The notes under the pieces are model-generated. The model was not told where the DNA came from, made no database searches, and saw nothing but the letters and a program-made list of their open reading frames with translations. DNA of 64,000 bases from Pelomonas sp. BJYL3 (GTDB taxonomy: Bacteria; Pseudomonadota; Gammaproteobacteria; Burkholderiales; Burkholderiaceae_C), in contig NZ_JANZKX010000002.1 in the NCBI RefSeq assembly GCF_027257975.1, positions 434,001-498,000 on the forward strand, read 5' to 3'. Within the stretch, counting starts at the first letter, position 1, and each line of letters starts with the position of its first letter. A program made the translations under genes and the position numbers. This document shows, one piece after another, positions 47,002-59,719 of this stretch.

Positions 47002-47928
47002 TCAATCCGCCCGGTCCTCCCACGCGATCGCCGCGATCTTCCAGCCCCGCGCCGTCTTCACGCACTGCAGCAGCTTGTGCCCCCGACCCTCGAAGGCCTG
47101 GCCCTCGCGGCGGCCGGCCTTGGCGTAGTGCAGGCGCAGCTGGGCCAGGCCGCCTTCGTGCTCGATCTGCAGGTCCTCGATCCACTCGTGGAAGTCCTGC
47201 AGCGCGCCGCTGGCAAAGGCCTCGGCGCGGGGTTCGATGAACTCGCGCAGGGAGAGGCTGCTCAGGGCCTCGCCCTGACGCACCACGATGCGGGCCTCGG
47301 GAAGCAGCCAGTGCGGCAGGGCGGCGAGCTGGTGGAGGCGGCCCGCGCGGTTGTCGAAGGCGCCGAGGAAGCGCTGCACCAGGGTGCGCAGCTGCTGGGC
47401 GTCGTCGCCCGCGGGCTCGGGCGAGCGCCATGCGTAGACGTGGGACAGGCCCTCGTGGGCCTCGGTCTGCTGCAGGCCCAGGTCCTGGAAGCCGATGTCC
47501 ATCAGCACGCGGCCGGAGCTGTCGTTGTGGGGTGCGGTGGTGGCCAGCAGGTGGCGCAGGCCCAGCACCTCGTGGGCATAGCGCAGGGCGGCGGCGGCGG
47601 CCTCGCGGGCGTAGCCGCGGCCCCAGTGGCGCTCGGCCAGGCCGTAGCCGAGGTCGGGCTCAGGCAGGCCCTCGCGGTGGATCAGGCCGGCCAGGCCCAG
47701 GCGCTCGCCGTCCTCCTTGCGCTCCACGCACCAGAAACCGTGGCCCTGGGACCAGTAGCGGTTGAGCAGGCGGTCGCGCATCCACTGGCGGGCCTGCTCG
47801 GGCGTGCTGACGCCGGGGTCGGCGATATTGGCCTTCCAGGGCTCCTCGTTGATCAGGCCCAGGATGAAGGGCACGTCGCTGTCGTCGAACCAGCGCAGGC
47901 GCAGGCGTTCGGTTTCCAGAATCTGCAT
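47002..47928 (-). CDS. GNAT acetyltransferase fused to an NTF2/SnoaL-like domain
   Basis: Residues 1-170 form a RimJ/RimL-type GNAT domain (MQILETERLRLRWFDDSDVPFILGL; acetyl-CoA loop ERHWGRGYAREAAAAALRYAHEVLG; LATTAPHNDSSGRVLMDIGFQDLG). Residues about 178-308 look like an NTF2/SnoaL fold (LRTLVQRFLGAFDNRAGRLHQLAALPHWLLPEARIVV, ending KTARGWKIAAIAWEDRAD). The two parts are in one frame from the ATG at 47928. Fusion of a small-molecule pocket domain to an acetyltransferase may provide substrate binding; this is inference. It is divergent from pyrF. Confidence 0.85.
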   Translation of the reverse strand: MQILETERLRLRWFDDSDVPFILGLINEEPWKANIADPGVSTPEQARQWMRDRLLNRYWSQGHGFWCVERKEDGERLGLAGLIHREGLPEPDLGYGLAERHWGRGYAREAAAAALRYAHEVLGLRHLLATTAPHNDSSGRVLMDIGFQDLGLQQTEAHEGLSHVYAWRSPEPAGDDAQQLRTLVQRFLGAFDNRAGRLHQLAALPHWLLPEARIVVRQGEALSSLSLREFIEPRAEAFASGALQDFHEWIEDLQIEHEGGLAQLRLHYAKAGRREGQAFEGRGHKLLQCVKTARGWKIAAIAWEDRAD

Positions 47929-48046
47929 CGTCGGGACTCTCGTGTGCTGAGGGGCGGCGGCCAGCCAGCCCGGATGAACGGGAAATGGGCCGAAAGCGAG
48001 ACAATACGGCACCTCCACCAGCCCAGCCCGCTCAAGGGTGCGATCC

Positions 48047-48886
48047 ATGACCTTCCTCCAGCAACTCCACGCCGCCGAACGCCTGAACCAGTCGATGCTC
48101 TGCGTGGGCCTGGATCCGGAGCCGGGCAAGTTCCCCGGGGCCTGGAAGGGCGATGCCGGCCGCATCTACGACTTCTGCAGCGCCATCGTGGACGCCACCA
48201 AGGACCTGGTCAGCGCCTTCAAGCCCCAGATCGCCTACTTCGCCGCCCACCGCGCCGAGGACCAGCTGGAGCGGCTGATGGCCCACATCAAGCGCGTGGC
48301 ACCCCAGGTGCCGGTGATCCTGGACGCCAAGCGCGGGGACATCGGCTCCACCGCCGAGCAGTACGCCCGCGAGGCCTTCGTGCGCTACCAGGCGGACGCC
48401 GTCACGCTCTCGCCCTTCATGGGCTTCGACACCATCGAGCCCTTCCTGCGCTACGCGGACAAGGGCGTGATCCTGCTGTGCCGCACCTCCAACCCCGGCG
48501 GCAGCGACTGGCAGAACCAGCGCCTGGCTGACGTCCCCGGCCAGCCCCGCCTCTACGAGCACCTGGCCCACCTGGCCCAGACCGAGTGGAACAAGACCGG
48601 GCAGCTGGGCCTGGTCGTGGGCGCGACCTTCCCCGAGGAGATCGCCCGGGTGCGCGAGATCGCCCCGACCCTGCCCCTGCTGATTCCCGGCGTGGGCGCC
48701 CAGGGCGGCGATGCCGCGGCCACGGTGCGCGCGGGCTGGCGCGGCACGGCCGAGGCCAGCAGCGCGCCCATCATCGTCAATTCCTCCCGCGCGGTGCTCT
48801 ACGCCAGCAGCGGCGAGGACTTCGCCGCCGCCGCCCGCCGCGTGGCCCTGGCCACGCGCGAGCAGCTCAACGCCGCCCGCGGCTGA
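48047..48886 (+). CDS. pyrF: orotidine 5'-phosphate decarboxylase
   Basis: PyrF makes UMP from OMP, the last step of de novo pyrimidine synthesis. The 279-residue chain is the longer, second type of the enzyme, with the catalytic Lys in [22 protein letters not shown] (about 90-111), substrate-binding [23 protein letters not shown] and C-terminal [12 protein letters not shown] use ATG 48047; a GTG three codons earlier is less likely. Confidence 0.96.
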   Translation: MTFLQQLHAAERLNQSMLCVGLDPEPGKFPGAWKGDAGRIYDFCSAIVDATKDLVSAFKPQIAYFAAHRAEDQLERLMAHIKRVAPQVPVILDAKRGDIGSTAEQYAREAFVRYQADAVTLSPFMGFDTIEPFLRYADKGVILLCRTSNPGGSDWQNQRLADVPGQPRLYEHLAHLAQTEWNKTGQLGLVVGATFPEEIARVREIAPTLPLLIPGVGAQGGDAAATVRAGWRGTAEASSAPIIVNSSRAVLYASSGEDFAAAARRVALATREQLNAARG

Positions 48887-49066
48887 AGCCCAGGCGCGCG
48901 CCTGGGTCAAGCCCGCGCGGACCCAGGCTGCGCATTCCTTCTCGCTCCGCTGCCGGGCGTTGCATTTGTGCGTGGTTTGCTGCGCTGAACCGCTGTTCAG
49001 CAGGCCTGCCCTGACCGAGACTCGCAACCTGGCTCGGCTCCGTGGTGGGGCGGGCATCCCCGGAGC

Positions 49067-52366
<3,300 letters not shown>

Positions 52367-52454
52367 GGCCGACGCAGAGCGCTGCCACAATCCGGGCGCG
52401 GCGGCCCCGGCATCGCGGGCTGCCGCTGTCCCGCGTCCCCCCTTTGCCGACCTC

Positions 52455-52913
52455 ATGCTGAAGTCCCTGTTCATCGGCCTTTGCGGCTTGTCGATGGCCG
52501 TCCAGTGCGCGGCCCAGGCCCCCGCTATTGCCCCCGCCATGACCCCCGCCATGGCCCCTGCCTCGTCAGCCCAGCCTGCCGGCGGCGCCAGCGCCGCCGC
52601 GCCCCCGTGGATCCACGTCGAGGCCCAGGCGACGCTGCGCGTGCAGGTCCGCCTGCTTCCCATGGGCTTCAGCCAGGGGCGGGACACGCCCGTCTACACC
52701 GGCTACCGGCCCCAGCTGCGCTTCCCGGACCATCCCGCGGGCTCGACCTGCGCGCTGAACATCCCCCCCGGCATCGGCGGCGAGCTCAAGCCGGGTGAAA
52801 GCGCCGAGGCCACCGTCCGCTGCCTGGATGCCCTCCAGCTGCGCGACGACCGTCGGCAGTTCCAGATGTTCCAGGGTGGGCGGCTGGTGGGCGAGGGGCA
52901 GGTCTTGCCCTGA
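52455..52913 (+). CDS. secreted hypothetical protein (152 aa)
   Basis: The signal peptide is MLKSLFIGLCGLSMAVQCAAQA. A low-complexity stretch follows with repeats of APA-M/I-x-P (about 23-45), encoded by imperfect GCCCCCGCC-type DNA repeats. The remaining domain has two cysteines and no known motif. It follows the hybrid kinase by 88 bases on the same strand. Its last codons and stop include one GCAGGTCTTGCC copy of the recurrent word (52896-52912). Confidence 0.65.
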   Translation: MLKSLFIGLCGLSMAVQCAAQAPAIAPAMTPAMAPASSAQPAGGASAAAPPWIHVEAQATLRVQVRLLPMGFSQGRDTPVYTGYRPQLRFPDHPAGSTCALNIPPGIGGELKPGESAEATVRCLDALQLRDDRRQFQMFQGGRLVGEGQVLP

Positions 52914-52969
52914 CCCTCGACGCAGGCTCGGCCGCCCCGTCTTTCACCTCGCGCCGGGCCGAGGCGCCG

Positions 52970-53674
52970 TCAGTGGGGGCTCCGGCTTTTCTGTGCCCGC
53001 TCGGGGGCGGCATGTGCGCCGGTGCGACCTGTGAGCAAGTACATCGTCTCCTGGTTGCGGCGCTCCAGCCGGTGCTCGGCCAGCAGGGGCAGCAGGCCCT
53101 GCCAGGGTGCGTGCAGGGCCTCGAAACAGCACAGCGAATGCCAGGCGGCACCCCACACGAAGGCATTGCCCAGCCATTGCCAGGCCGGCGCCCACACCAG
53201 GCCCGCCGCCACCACCCGGGCGCCGGGCTTCAATGCCGCCTGCAGGTGCAGCAGCGCCTGCGGGCTCTGCTGCAGGTCGTGGGTGAAGAAGAGCAGGGCG
53301 GCGTCTGCCTGCCCGTCGGCCTGTGCGGGCCAGCCGGTGGACTCGGCGGCGGACTCGATCAGCGTCAGCCGCGGATCGGCGCCGCAGCGCCGCCGGGCCT
53401 GGTCCAGCATGGCGCGGCAGGGCTCCAGGCCGATCACCTGCCCGGTTGGCCCCACGGCCTCCAGCAGCGAGGGCAGGCTCAGGCCCGTGCCGCAGCCCAG
53501 GTCCAGGACGGTGTCCCCGGGCTCGAGCCCCAGCTGCGCGATGGCCTCGCGTCGCAGGCCGGCCAGCGCCGCCAGCTCCAGGTCATAGACCGGCGCACGG
53601 CGCGCATAGAGCGCCTGCGAATGCTGGTGGCGCAGCGGGGGCAAGGAGGCGCTGGTGTGCGGCTTGGCGGGCAT
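52970..53674 (-). CDS. class I SAM-dependent methyltransferase (UbiE-like)
   Basis: The 234-residue protein has a Rossmann methyltransferase fold: an N-terminal ARRAPVYDLELAALAGLRREA cap, SAM motif I VLDLGCGTGLSLPSLLEAV (about 56-74), acidic motif II VIGLEPCRAML and motif post-I with DAALLFFTHDLQQSP. The C-terminal half is hydrophobic and ends in TMYLLTGRTG, as in UbiE/Coq5-type enzymes acting on lipids or quinones. The substrate is unknown. It stands 151 bases from the next gene on the strand. Confidence 0.85.
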   Translation of the reverse strand: MPAKPHTSASLPPLRHQHSQALYARRAPVYDLELAALAGLRREAIAQLGLEPGDTVLDLGCGTGLSLPSLLEAVGPTGQVIGLEPCRAMLDQARRRCGADPRLTLIESAAESTGWPAQADGQADAALLFFTHDLQQSPQALLHLQAALKPGARVVAAGLVWAPAWQWLGNAFVWGAAWHSLCCFEALHAPWQGLLPLLAEHRLERRNQETMYLLTGRTGAHAAPERAQKSRSPH

Positions 53675-53825
53675 GGCGGGACTCCGGCGGTGGCAGCCCC
53701 GGCAGCTTCGGGCCGGACCGGGAGGACGTCAAGCCAAGGGCATGGCTCCTGTGTGTCCATCGGTCCCGCATCCCGGCGGCGGCTTGAGCTGGCGCAGGCG
53801 CCGGGCCTGGCCCGGGCCGCCCCGT

Positions 53826-55349
53826 TCAGCGCAAGCTCAGGCTCCCCGCCTTCCACCCCGCATCCGCCCAGCGCTGGAAGGGGCCCAGCTGCTGGGCGTC
53901 GCCGCTGCGGCGCAGCACCTGCAGGCTCTGCAGGTCCAGCACCTCGAAGCTGCGCGCCGTGTAGCGGCCTTCGGCGCGGGCCTCGCGCACCATCAGCAGC
54001 TGCTGGCCGCCGGGCACCCAGCCGGCGAATTCGGCATAGCCCAGGCCAGGATTGGCGGCCACCGGCGGCAGAACGTCCAGGCGCCAGCCCTGCGCCGTCT
54101 GGCGCAACACCCACAGCTCGCGCCAGGACTCCGTGGGCTGCACCGCCAGCGTGGCGGCCGTGCCCTCGCGGTTGACGCTGAAGGAGGCCGTCTGGATCAG
54201 GCCGAAGCTGCAGTGGCGCAGCAGGGCCTCCTTGGCCTGTGCGGAGTGCAGCACCAGGCATTGGTCGCCCTCGGTGCCGGGCAGCAGGCGCAGCTGCAGC
54301 GAGTCCTTGCCCCGGCTCCAGCTCACCGTGCTGGACCCCGCCGGCAGGGCCTGCCAGCGCACGGCATTCGCCTGCATGGCGGCGTCGTTGGACAGGGGCT
54401 GGTCCTCGTCCGCCAGTTCCGCGGGCTGGACACGGGCCAGGGCCTGCAGGGCGCGGGCGCTGGCGGCCTGGGCGGCGGGGCCGGCGTCCGCCTGCCGCGC
54501 CTGGGCATAGGCCAGCCGGCCCCAGACCGCCGTCTGGCGCAGGGCCACGCGGTTGCGCCACAGCGGCGCCAGGCCGTTGGCGGGCACGCGTTCCAGGATG
54601 TCGGCGCGCCACTGCTCGCGCTGCAGCTTCTGCGAGGGCGTGGCGGCGGGGTTCTGGCAGTCCAGGCGGGTCAGGGCCAGGGCGGCGCGCGCCTGCTGCT
54701 CGGGCGTGCTCGCGGGCAGGGCCAGCACGCGGCGGAAGACCTCGCCCTCGTAGCACAGCTGCAGGCTGCCGGCCTCGCGCTCGAAGCTCTGGAACTTCAG
54801 GCCGTAGCGCGCGGCCACGTCCAGCTGGGCGGCCAGCTGGGTGTCGGTGGAGGTCTGCGGCGTGTCCAGCTTCGCGGCATTGCTGCGCGAGGCGCGGTCG
54901 GCCAGGCGCTCGGCGAGGCTGCCCAGGGCGTCGAGGGCCTCGACGCCACCGGGGCCGGCCATCTGCTCTGCGCTGGCCTGCTGCACATAGGCGGCAGCCA
55001 GGCCCAGGCCCAGGGACTCGGCGCCCGCTTGCAGCCGCACCAGGCGCAGGGCGGCCAGCAGGGCAGTAGGCTCGGCGGCCGGGCCTTCCAGAGGCAAGAC
55101 CTGACCCTTGCGGACGAAGCCACCGCGCTCGCGCCGGTAGTCGTAGACCTGGTAGAAGTCCAGGCGCTCGCCGCGGATCTCCACCGCCTCGCCCCGCCAC
55201 AGGGCGGCCTGCGAGGGGGCGGCGTCGCGCGCGGCGGCGCGCAGGGCGGCCTGGTCCTGCAGGACCAGGGCGGTGGTGGCGTGGGTCGGGGCCGGCTGCA
55301 GCAGGGCTGCGGTGGCGGCCAGGGCGGCCGTGCACAGGGTGGGGCGCAT
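53826..55349 (-). CDS. exported hypothetical protein (507 aa)
   Basis: A signal peptide (MRPTLCTAALAATAALLQPAPTHA) leads into a long mature protein. The first half is helical and Ala-rich. The second half (about 330-507) has repeating beta-strand and turn patterns (SWSRGKDSLQLRLLPGTEGDQCLVLHSAQAKEALLRHC; LDVLPPVAANPGLGYAEFAGWVPGGQQLLMVRE) suggestive of a beta-propeller-like fold. I recognise no family. It follows the SPFH gene by 31 bases on the same strand, so the two are likely co-transcribed at the envelope. Confidence 0.7.
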   Translation of the reverse strand: MRPTLCTAALAATAALLQPAPTHATTALVLQDQAALRAAARDAAPSQAALWRGEAVEIRGERLDFYQVYDYRRERGGFVRKGQVLPLEGPAAEPTALLAALRLVRLQAGAESLGLGLAAAYVQQASAEQMAGPGGVEALDALGSLAERLADRASRSNAAKLDTPQTSTDTQLAAQLDVAARYGLKFQSFEREAGSLQLCYEGEVFRRVLALPASTPEQQARAALALTRLDCQNPAATPSQKLQREQWRADILERVPANGLAPLWRNRVALRQTAVWGRLAYAQARQADAGPAAQAASARALQALARVQPAELADEDQPLSNDAAMQANAVRWQALPAGSSTVSWSRGKDSLQLRLLPGTEGDQCLVLHSAQAKEALLRHCSFGLIQTASFSVNREGTAATLAVQPTESWRELWVLRQTAQGWRLDVLPPVAANPGLGYAEFAGWVPGGQQLLMVREARAEGRYTARSFEVLDLQSLQVLRRSGDAQQLGPFQRWADAGWKAGSLSLR

Positions 55350-55380
55350 GATCGGGTTCCTCGCGGGGATGCTCAGGGGG

Positions 55381-56664
55381 TCAGTTGTTGCCTTCGGTCT
55401 GCGCTTCCTGCGCCTCGCGGGCCTTGGCCACGGTCTCCGTCTTGCCGCCCAGCAGGGTCTTGCCGATGAAGCCGCCGTCGGCCGGGGGCGGGGCGATGAT
55501 GACCTGCACCTTGTCCGAGAGCTTGTCGGCCATGGCCTTCTGGATCAGCAGGGGGTGCCTGCTCAGCAGCGCACCTTCCGCCGACATCTGCTCCAGGCTC
55601 ACCTTGCCCAGGCGGCCCTGGCGGTAGGCCTCGGCGTCGGCAAGCTTCTCGCGAGCTCGGGCCTCGCCCTCGGCCTCGATGCCCCGGGCCTGGGCGGAGC
55701 CCTCGGCCATGCGCACGCGGGCCACGCGCTCGGCCTCGGCTTCCAGCTGGCGCTGCTCGACCTGGCGCTGCTTGAAGGGCAGCACATGCTTCATCGCCTC
55801 CTCCTGCGCCTTGGCGGCGATGATCTGCTCGCGCGCGGCGGCCTCGGCGGCGGTCTCGCGGCGGATCTTGTCGGCGGCGGCCTCCAGCTCGGTCTGCTTG
55901 ACCTTCTTCTCCTGCTGCTCCAGCGTGTAGCGCATCTTCTCGGTGGCCAGGCCCTCGGCCAGCAGCTTCTCCAGGCCTTCGCGGTACTCATGCGGCAGGT
56001 CCACATTGCCGATCTGCACGCTGTGCAGCACGATGCCGTCGGCCTGCAGCTTCTTGCGCAGCTCGGTCTCCAGGGCCTGCTGGATCTCGGCGCGCTGGGT
56101 CGAGAAGATCTCGCGCACCGTGTGGCTGGCAATCTGGCGGTAGATCACGCCCTGCAGGATGGGGTCGATCAGCTCGCGCTCGATGTTGTCCGGCAGGCTG
56201 CGGGCCAGCTGGGGCAGGCGGGTCTGGTCCACGCCCCAGCGCAGGGTCAGCGTGAGTCCCAGTGACAGGCCCTCCACCGACTGCAGCGGTGCCGGGCCGT
56301 CGGCACGGGCGAAGGCGCCGGGCTGGTAGCTGCGGTCCTGCTGGGGCAGGGTGCGGATCTCGTGCAGGCCGGGCAGACGAAAGAGACTGCCGTCGCGGGC
56401 CTGGGTGACGCCGCCGGTGAGGGTGTTGGTGCGCAGGGCGAATTCACCACGGGGCACCGGGAAGAAGGGGGGATGCAGGGCCAGGGCCGTGACCGACACG
56501 ATGCTCACGCCCAGGGCCAGCAGCAGCGGGGCATGGCGGCGCAGCTGGGCACCCAGCGAGGGCCTGACGGCCTCGTGGGCGGCGGCGGCTTCGTAGTCCT
56601 CGACCAGACGGCTGTGCAGGATGTCGTCGTCGGCCTGGCCTTGCTCGGGGGTGTGCTCGTTCAT
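55381..56664 (-). CDS. SPFH/band 7 (prohibitin-like) membrane protein
   Basis: The 427-residue protein has one TM (about 46-64), then an SPFH domain (about 70-255; ELIDPILQGVIYRQIASHTVREIFSTQRAEIQQALETEL, VQIGNVDLPHEYREGLEKLLAEGLATEKM) and a long charged coiled coil (about 255-385) typical of flotillin/HflK-like proteins that form ring scaffolds on membranes and modulate proteases or lipid domains. GAGGAG lies six bases before the ATG. It is divergent from a two-component pair 164 bases away, which may control it. Confidence 0.88.
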   Translation of the reverse strand: MNEHTPEQGQADDDILHSRLVEDYEAAAAHEAVRPSLGAQLRRHAPLLLALGVSIVSVTALALHPPFFPVPRGEFALRTNTLTGGVTQARDGSLFRLPGLHEIRTLPQQDRSYQPGAFARADGPAPLQSVEGLSLGLTLTLRWGVDQTRLPQLARSLPDNIERELIDPILQGVIYRQIASHTVREIFSTQRAEIQQALETELRKKLQADGIVLHSVQIGNVDLPHEYREGLEKLLAEGLATEKMRYTLEQQEKKVKQTELEAAADKIRRETAAEAAAREQIIAAKAQEEAMKHVLPFKQRQVEQRQLEAEAERVARVRMAEGSAQARGIEAEGEARAREKLADAEAYRQGRLGKVSLEQMSAEGALLSRHPLLIQKAMADKLSDKVQVIIAPPPADGGFIGKTLLGGKTETVAKAREAQEAQTEGNN

Positions 56665-56828
56665 GTGCGGCTCCTCTCTTGGTTCGGGGCGGACCCCGTG
56701 TGTGGATCGATGGCCGCAGTGTTCGACGGAGGCCGCGGAGGGCGCCAGGGCGGCGCCGGGGCACTGTCGTCACAGCCCGGAAGAAAGCTTCACAGGGGGC
56801 GGGGCGGGGGCTGCCGATAATCGGGCGC

Positions 56829-57524
56829 ATGAACAAAGTCGCCGTCATCGAGGACGACCGCCCCACCAGCGAGCAGCTGGCCGGCTGGATCCGCGCCGCC
56901 CGGCCCGAGCTGCAGGTGGACCAGTGGTTCGACCGCGACAGCGCCGAGGCCGCGCTGGGCCGCGAGGCCTATGCCATGGTGGTGCTGGACATCGAGCTCG
57001 GCCGCGAGCGCCATGCCGGCGTGGCCCTGATCAACGCCATCAACAAGCTGCACCAGGGCACGCCGGTGCTGGTGGTCTCCGCCATGCCCGCGGCCATCTA
57101 CCGCGGCATCATGAAGGCCCTGGACGCCTGGGACTACCTGCAGAAGACCAGCTTCGACGAGGCCGAGTTCACCGAGACTTTCCTGGACATCCTGCGCGCC
57201 GCCCGCGCCCGCGCACCCAGCCCCGCGCCGGACACCGCGACGGCCCTGCAGCTCGATCCCCTGTGGCAGCGCAGCCCGCTGTGGAAGGGCCAGCGCATCA
57301 ACCTGCCGCTGACCGCCCAGCGCATCCTTGCCACCCTGCACCAGCGCGCGCCCGAGGTGGTGAGCTACGAGGAGCTGTTCGACGTGGTCAAGAGCGGCCG
57401 CACCCGGGACAACGTGCGCAAGCATGTCTCCACCCTGCGCGAAGCCCTGCGCGAGGTGGACGCCGACTTCGACGCCATCGAGAACGTCCCCATGCGCGGC
57501 TTCCGCTGGGCCGGCCCGCGATGA
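56829..57524 (+). CDS. response regulator with winged-helix output
   Basis: The 231-residue regulator has a receiver domain (VAVIEDDRPTSEQLAGWI; phospho-Asp in MVVLDIELGRERHAG, about 53; Ser in VVSAMPA; Lys in YLQKTSF) and a C-terminal OmpR-type winged helix (LTAQRILATLHQRAPEVVSYEELFDVVKSGRTRDNVRKHVSTLREAL). It precedes its kinase gene by 13 bases. Upstream divergent SPFH genes are plausible targets. Confidence 0.88.
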   Translation: MNKVAVIEDDRPTSEQLAGWIRAARPELQVDQWFDRDSAEAALGREAYAMVVLDIELGRERHAGVALINAINKLHQGTPVLVVSAMPAAIYRGIMKALDAWDYLQKTSFDEAEFTETFLDILRAARARAPSPAPDTATALQLDPLWQRSPLWKGQRINLPLTAQRILATLHQRAPEVVSYEELFDVVKSGRTRDNVRKHVSTLREALREVDADFDAIENVPMRGFRWAGPR

Positions 57525-57537
57525 AGGCCCGGCGCGC

Positions 57538-59661
57538 ATGAAGCTGGGCCCCGTCACGCTGCCGGCCCTGCCGGTGCCGCGCCTCGGGCTGGCGGCCTTC
57601 CGCCGCCGCCTGGTGGTGCACCTGGCCTTCATGCTGCTGGTGGCCGCCACCCTGGGTCTGGCCCTGACCGTGCTGCAGGACCAGAAGCAGCGCAGCTACC
57701 AGCGCTACGAGCAGGGCTTTCGCCAGTCCCTGGCCGAGATCACCCTGCAGCTGCGCCACCCGGCCGGTCAGCTGGCCCTGCTCAACCCCGGCATGGAGCC
57801 GGGCAATGGGCAAGACCTGGCCCCGGTGCTGCTGCCCTTCTCGGCCATCGACTTCGACGACCAGTACAAGGCCCTGCGCGCCGTGGAGATGGCCGGCTGC
57901 GGCCTGCGCTGGCCGCAGGGTGCCAGCCTGTGCGCGGCGGTGGGCAGCAATGCCTATGCGGGCGGCTTCGTGTACCTGGTGGGCAGCCTGGACGCCGGCC
58001 CGCTGCAGCCGCGCAGCGTCGGGCAGCTGGAGCTGGGCGGCGTGCACCGCCTGCGCGTGAGCCTGGACTACCGCGGCCAGCGCAGCGTCTGGACCGCGCC
58101 CTATGAAGCCAGCCGCCCCGACGAAGGCCCGGCCCAGCAGCGCGGCCGCCTGACCGGCTTCCTGGCCGAGGGGGACCAGCTGGAGCGGCAGTCCCGCCCG
58201 CAGCGCGAGTTCCGCGGCTGGCTATGGCGCGAGGGGCCCTGCGTGAAGACGGCCGATGCCGAGGGGTCCTGCGCGCGGCACACGGTCTTCTCGGTCCGCC
58301 TGCCGGTGGAGGCCTTCAAGACGGCGCTGTTCGAGCGCGGCGCCCAGGCCTGGCCGCCGCGTGACCTGGACCAGCTGCGCCTGCATGTGCAGCTGCTGGG
58401 CCCGGCCGGCGAGGGCGGGACCGCGGCAGTCCTCTTCGACAGCGCCCGCTCAGGCGCGACGGTGGGCGTGTCCCTGGACCGCCTGGGCGCCGGCCTGCAG
58501 GCCGGGGAGACCCTGCGCATCGAGCGTCTGGGCGAGCATCCGCTGGTGATCGCCGAGCGGCGCGGCGCGGAGATCGGCGACGCGCCCCTGCCCTGGCTGA
58601 GCCGCCTGATCCGCCGCCTGCCGGTGGACGTGCCCGTGGGCGATGCGAGCCTGCGCCTGCAGGCCCGTGAGGAGGTCGCCACGGCCACCGGGCGCTACCG
58701 GCTGAGCCTGCAGGGCGACCTGCGCAGCCTGGACCGCCAGCTGGCGCGCGAGGCCCGCAGCCTGCTGTGGCTGGTGGGCGCCATGCTCGCGGCCATCGCC
58801 TTCGCCTGGCTGCTGGTGGAGCTGGGCCTGATCCGCCGCATCACGGTGCTGACGCGGCGCGCGGCGGCCGTCTCCTACAACATGCAGGACCCGCGCGCCG
58901 AGCAGCGCATCGGCGAGCTGGACGTGGCGGACCTGGAAGGGCGCGACGAGCTGGGCATCCTGGCCGGCACCCTGCAGGCGCTGCTGCAGCGGGTCAAGGA
59001 CGGCCTGCGCCGCGAGCAGCTGCGCGCCGAGCGCGAGCGCGAGATGTGGCATGCCGTGGGGCACGAGATCATGTCGCCCCTGCAGTCCCTGATGGTGCTG
59101 CATGGCGGCGCGGACGATCCCAGCCACCGCTACGTGCAGCGCATGCAGCAGGCGGTGCGGGTGCTCTACGGCACGGCCTCGCCCAGCGAGGCGCTGCAAG
59201 CCGCCGACCTGCAGCTGGAGACCCTGGACCTGGCCCAGTTCTGCCGCGAGGTGGTGGCCAATGCGCCGCATGCCGGCATCGAGGGCGTGCAGCTGCAGGG
59301 CGACGAGGGCGCGACACTGCCGGTGCGTGGCGAGGCCTACGCGCTGGAGGACGTGGTCACCCATGTGCTGCGCAACGCCCAGCGTCACCGCCAGCCGGGC
59401 ACGCCCATCACCCTGACGCTGGCGGCCGAGGACGGCTTCGTGCTGCTGGGCATCCACAACATCGGGCCGGCCATCCCGGCGGACATGCTGACGCGCATCT
59501 TCGAGTACGGCGTCTCCGACCAGCCGCCGGACGCCGGGCCCGAGCGGCGCGGGCAGGGCCTCTTCGTGGCCCGCAGCTACCTGGCCAAGATGGACGCGCA
59601 GATCGAGGCCCGCAACGAGGACGGCGGCGTGCGCTTCTGGCTGCGCCTGCGCCGGGCCTGA
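57538..59661 (+). CDS. sensor histidine kinase with large periplasmic domain
   Basis: The 707-residue kinase has TM1 (about 24-46), a large extracytoplasmic sensor (about 50-405) with no recognised domain, TM2 (about 412-432), HAMP (about 433-490), HisKA with His in WHAVGHEIMSPLQSLMVLH (about 507) and HATPase (NAQRH, GIHNIGPAIP, RRGQGLFVARSYLAKM). The G2 box RRGQGLF departs slightly from GxGLGL. It forms a two-component pair with the preceding gene. One GGGCAAGACCTGG word lies in its sensor part (57809-57821). Confidence 0.88.
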   Translation: MKLGPVTLPALPVPRLGLAAFRRRLVVHLAFMLLVAATLGLALTVLQDQKQRSYQRYEQGFRQSLAEITLQLRHPAGQLALLNPGMEPGNGQDLAPVLLPFSAIDFDDQYKALRAVEMAGCGLRWPQGASLCAAVGSNAYAGGFVYLVGSLDAGPLQPRSVGQLELGGVHRLRVSLDYRGQRSVWTAPYEASRPDEGPAQQRGRLTGFLAEGDQLERQSRPQREFRGWLWREGPCVKTADAEGSCARHTVFSVRLPVEAFKTALFERGAQAWPPRDLDQLRLHVQLLGPAGEGGTAAVLFDSARSGATVGVSLDRLGAGLQAGETLRIERLGEHPLVIAERRGAEIGDAPLPWLSRLIRRLPVDVPVGDASLRLQAREEVATATGRYRLSLQGDLRSLDRQLAREARSLLWLVGAMLAAIAFAWLLVELGLIRRITVLTRRAAAVSYNMQDPRAEQRIGELDVADLEGRDELGILAGTLQALLQRVKDGLRREQLRAEREREMWHAVGHEIMSPLQSLMVLHGGADDPSHRYVQRMQQAVRVLYGTASPSEALQAADLQLETLDLAQFCREVVANAPHAGIEGVQLQGDEGATLPVRGEAYALEDVVTHVLRNAQRHRQPGTPITLTLAAEDGFVLLGIHNIGPAIPADMLTRIFEYGVSDQPPDAGPERRGQGLFVARSYLAKMDAQIEARNEDGGVRFWLRLRRA

Positions 59662-59719
59662 GCCCGGGCGATTCATTCGGGGGACTTGCGGTCAGGCCCC
59701 CGCCGCGCACAATGCAGGC

